From the NCBI GenBank assembly GCA_021809235.1, contig JAKBAG010000137.1, positions 1 to 8,328 of the forward strand: a DNA stretch of 8,328 bases. The letters are read 5' to 3'. A program made the position numbers and the translations under genes. The notes under the pieces were generated by a model, which was not told the origin of the DNA, ran no database searches, and saw only the letters and a program-made list of their open reading frames with translations. Positions 6,261-8,328 of the stretch are shown piece after piece (position 1 is the first letter of the stretch; each line of letters opens with the position of its first letter). The stretch comes from Acidobacteriota bacterium. GTDB taxonomy: Bacteria; Acidobacteriota; Terriglobia; Terriglobales; Acidobacteriaceae.

Positions 6261-6277
6261 CTTTCCAGCGCTGCGTT

Positions 6278-6496
6278 TCAGGCTTTCGCCTTCTGCGAGG
6301 CCCATCGTTTGCGTTGCGCTTCGGCAATGGCTCGCCGCGCCTCGGCGCTCAACGGCCTCCTGCGGCGAGGAGGGCGTGCCTGTAGCGTTTTTGTGATCGT
6401 GGGAGCCAGCTTTCCAGTAGCTGCCAACAGGCGCCGCACCTGCAGCAGTCGCGTGAGCTCTTCATCCAGCATGCGAACAATGGTCTCAACGGGCAT
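6278..6496 (-). CDS. Small basic protein with helical N-terminus and LSAEAR..IAEAQ.KRW tail
   Basis: This 72-residue protein is on the minus strand and convergent with the upstream operon. Residues ~1-27 (MPVETIVRMLDEELTRLLQV then RRLLAATGK) look like an amphipathic helix able to pair with itself. A Pro/Arg-rich hinge (RPPRRRRP, ~42-49) follows. The tail LSAEARRAIAEAQRKRWASQ is a strongly basic helix ending in KAKA. There is no signal or membrane segment. From memory, similar short proteins with this tail recur in acidobacterial genomes, often labelled hypothetical; I cannot confirm that here. The charge pattern suggests binding to DNA or RNA, perhaps as a nucleoid-associated dimer, but this is inference. 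No clear Shine-Dalgarno precedes the ATG at 6496, so it may be leaderless or weakly translated. The stop is at 6280-6278. It shares its 106-bp upstream region with the divergent dehydrogenase gene. Confidence 0.75.
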   Translation of the reverse strand: MPVETIVRMLDEELTRLLQVRRLLAATGKLAPTITKTLQARPPRRRRPLSAEARRAIAEAQRKRWASQKAKA

Positions 6497-6602
6497 GCCA
6501 TTACGTTAGCGAAGTTTGCCGGAATCGTCGAGTCTGCCGCTGCGCAGGCTATCGCCCACGCGGTCAGGACGAGTAGATTGTTGTGCAGAGGGATTTGCAG
6601 GC

Positions 6603-7664
6603 ATGAAAGCTCTGTTACTGGAGGCTCCGTCCTCACTTGCCATCCGGCAGATGCAGGAGCCGGTGGCTGGACCGGGTGAGGTTGTGATTCGTGTGGCCGC
6701 ATGTGGTATCTGCGGCAGTGATGTCCATGGCTATGACGGTTCTTCGGGCAGGCGAATTCCTCCGCTGGTCATGGGACACGAAGCTGCCGGCATTGTCGCC
6801 GCCGTTGGCCCTGGTGTCGCTCGCTTTGCACCCGGGGACCGTGTCACCTTTGACTCGACCGTCTACTGCGGCAACTGTTTTTTCTGCAGCCGGGGAGAGG
6901 TCAACCTCTGCGACCGTCGAGAGGTCGTCGGAGTCTCCTGCCAGGAGTTTCGTCGCCACGGAGCCTTTGCCGAGCTGGTCACTGTTCCGGAACGCATAGT
7001 CTATGCACTTCCCGAAAGCATGGAGTTTGCCGAAGCGGCCATGCTCGAAGCTGTCGCCGTTGCGCTCCATGCCGTGCATCTGACCGACCTTGCGCCGGAT
7101 AGCTCCGTACTGGTGATCGGCGCTGGCATGATCGGTCTGCTCATTGTGCAGTCGCTGCAGGCGCTGGGCTGCAGGCGGATTCTGGTCGCCGATGTCGATG
7201 AAACGCGTCTTCGCCTGGCGCGGGAGCTGGGTGCAGAACACACGCTTTGCGCTTCGGGAGCACAGTTGATGGATGCGGTGCTCCAGCAGACTGAGGGGCG
7301 TGGAGTGGATGCCGTGCTGGAGGCCGTGGGGCGCGATGAGACGGTCCGCTCGGCCATCGATGCGGTCAAGAAAGGCGGAACGGTCACGCTGGTGGGCAAC
7401 ATCACGCCTTCGGTCACGCTGCCGCTGCAGCGCGTGGTCTCCCGCCAAATCCGGCTGCAGGGCTCCTGTGCCTCCTGTGGAGAATATCCGGAGGCGATTC
7501 GGCTCGTTGCGGAGGGACGCATTCGCGTTCGGTCGCTCATCACCGCAGTCGCTCCGCTGGAGGAGGGTGCGGATTGGTTTACCCGACTGCACGCGCGCGA
7601 ACCCAATCTGATGAAGATCGTGCTTGATCCTCGCTTGTCCAGCCAGAAGGAGCAGATGGCATGA
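6603..7664 (+). CDS. Zinc-dependent medium-chain alcohol/polyol dehydrogenase
   Basis: This 353-residue cytoplasmic enzyme is a complete zinc MDR oxidoreductase. The catalytic zinc site is Cys37 (in CGICGSD), His59-Glu60 (in GHE) and Glu149 (in MLEAVAVALHAV). The structural zinc site is C..C..C.......C at Cys89, 92, 95 and 103. The Rossmann motif GAGMIG is at 173-178, and Asp197 at the end of the second strand favours NAD over NADP. Its pattern is closest to the sorbitol, galactitol-1-phosphate and threonine 3-dehydrogenase group, which oxidise a secondary alcohol to a ketone. I cannot name the substrate. ATG 6603 is preceded by AGAGGGA (6587-6593); upstream in-frame codons add non-conserved sequence. 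The gene ends in an ATGA overlap with the following SDR, so the two are probably consecutive steps or alternate oxidations of one sugar or polyol. Confidence 0.92.
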   Translation: MKALLLEAPSSLAIRQMQEPVAGPGEVVIRVAACGICGSDVHGYDGSSGRRIPPLVMGHEAAGIVAAVGPGVARFAPGDRVTFDSTVYCGNCFFCSRGEVNLCDRREVVGVSCQEFRRHGAFAELVTVPERIVYALPESMEFAEAAMLEAVAVALHAVHLTDLAPDSSVLVIGAGMIGLLIVQSLQALGCRRILVADVDETRLRLARELGAEHTLCASGAQLMDAVLQQTEGRGVDAVLEAVGRDETVRSAIDAVKKGGTVTLVGNITPSVTLPLQRVVSRQIRLQGSCASCGEYPEAIRLVAEGRIRVRSLITAVAPLEEGADWFTRLHAREPNLMKIVLDPRLSSQKEQMA

Positions 7665-8328
7665 GTCAGCCGACGGCAAAAGCTGAAAATTTCTTTGATC
7701 TCAGCGGGCAGCTGGCGATGGTGACCGGTGCCAGTCGTGGACTGGGGCAATACTTCGCCGGCGCACTGGCCCGCGCCGGAGCAGATCTGATTCTGACCAG
7801 CCGACGCAGTGCCGAGATTGCCCCATTTGCTGAGCAGATGCGGGCCTTGGGGCGGGATGTCTTCCTGATGGACCTGGATGTGCGCGAGCAGTTCAGCATT
7901 GAACAGATGGGCCGACAGGTGGACGCCCTGGGAAGACAGGTGCACATTCTGGTGAACAATGCCGGATGCAATGTGCGTAAACCGGCGCTGGACGTGCGAT
8001 GGGAAGACTGGAATCTCGTCCTGGATACGAATCTTCGCGGCAGCTTTTTCGTAGCCCAGCAGATTGCGCGGAACATGGTTCAGTACCGTTATGGACGGAT
8101 CGTGAATATCGGCTCGGTGACCAGTGTCGCCGGTTACGCCGGACTGGGGCCTTATTGTGCCAGCCGCGGAGGCATCCGCCAACTCACCATGAGTCTGGCG
8201 GATGATTGGGGGCACTTGGGCATCACCGTCAACTGCCTGGCGCCGGGATGGTTCCAGACCGCGCAGAACGCAGTCCTGTACGAGGATCCGGAATGGGTGG
8301 AGTATCTGACGGATCGCATTCCGATGAA
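7661..8328 (+). CDS. Short-chain dehydrogenase/reductase with Arg in place of the catalytic Lys, 3' truncated by window edge
   Basis: The first 222 codons of an SDR (family length ~250) run off the right edge. The cofactor motif TGASRGLG is at 22-29, NNAG at 99-102, catalytic Asn124 in DTNLRG, Ser152 in NIGSVTS and Tyr165 in PYCASRGG. The Ser-Tyr spacing of 13 is normal. The residue four after Tyr, almost always Lys, is Arg169 (codon CGC at 8165-8167). NCLAPGWFQT (about 189-198) is the usual VNxxxPG region. The opening FFDLSGQLAMVTGASRGLG resembles gluconate 5-dehydrogenase and 2-deoxygluconate 3-dehydrogenase type SDRs, acting on sugar acids or polyols. Start ATG 7661 overlaps the previous stop (ATGA) and has an excellent AGAAGGAG at 7645-7652. 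SDR fold is certain; activity and substrate are open because of the Lys-to-Arg change. Confidence 0.92.
   Translation, partial: MSQPTAKAENFFDLSGQLAMVTGASRGLGQYFAGALARAGADLILTSRRSAEIAPFAEQMRALGRDVFLMDLDVREQFSIEQMGRQVDALGRQVHILVNNAGCNVRKPALDVRWEDWNLVLDTNLRGSFFVAQQIARNMVQYRYGRIVNIGSVTSVAGYAGLGPYCASRGGIRQLTMSLADDWGHLGITVNCLAPGWFQTAQNAVLYEDPEWVEYLTDRIPM

Noticed and set aside
7001..8215. Long minus-strand open frame (404 codons) opposite the MDR-SDR pair
   Set aside because: It spans the junction of two clear plus-strand enzymes with full motifs and encodes Ser/Arg-rich sequence with no domain, so it is a shadow frame.
1..8328. Mobile element, defence island, CRISPR array, tRNA or rRNA
   Set aside because: No transposase, integrase, direct-repeat array, tRNA-like cloverleaf or rRNA sequence was recognised; the content is core metabolism and housekeeping.

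Overview
This is a GC-rich, gene-dense stretch of bacterial chromosome with no sign of mobile DNA: no transposase, integrase, CRISPR, tRNA or rRNA. Several features suggest an acidobacterium (Acidobacteriota, Terriglobia/Acidobacteriaceae type). They are an exported GH3 glycosidase, a short archaeal/Bacillus-type phosphatidylserine decarboxylase next to pssA, a Usg-like dehydrogenase paralog, and a small basic protein ending in an LSAEAR..IAEAQ.KRW motif that I associate with that phylum. This placement is inference from family resemblance and not a search result.

Layout. (1) Positions 1-476, minus strand: the N-terminal third or less of a secreted GH3 beta-glucosidase-like enzyme, running off the left edge. 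(2) 477-685: a divergent intergenic region. (3) 686-3121, plus strand: a tight three-gene unit. It holds a MeaB GTPase fused to methylmalonyl-CoA epimerase, then tsaB (13 bp later), then rimI (4-bp overlap). (4) 3122-3298: a 177-bp spacer with two palindromes. (5) 3299-3508: a small DUF465/YdcH-type helical protein. (6) 3615-6198: a phospholipid operon of psd, pssA and a Usg-like aspartate-semialdehyde-dehydrogenase paralog, joined by GTGA/ATGA overlaps and preceded by a consensus TATAAT box. (7) 6278-6496, minus strand: a 72-residue basic protein, convergent with the previous operon. (8) 6603 to the right edge, plus strand: a zinc-dependent medium-chain dehydrogenase overlapping by 4 bp with a short-chain dehydrogenase that runs off the window. 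No gene-free stretch exceeds about 210 bases.

How the genes work together. MeaB-epimerase would serve methylmalonyl-CoA/propionyl-CoA metabolism, pairing mutase protection with epimerisation, although no mutase is in the window. TsaB and RimI belong to translation-related modification (tRNA t6A37 and S18 acetylation). PssA makes phosphatidylserine and Psd decarboxylates it to phosphatidylethanolamine. The third gene of that operon is an apparently catalytically dead ASADH paralog of unknown role. The final dehydrogenase pair looks like a polyol/sugar-acid oxidation module of unknown substrate.

I see no wholly new multi-gene system. The most notable observations are the MeaB-epimerase fusion, which lacks the usual MeaB C-terminal arm; the ASADH paralog that lost both catalytic residues; and the SDR whose YxxxK lysine is arginine.
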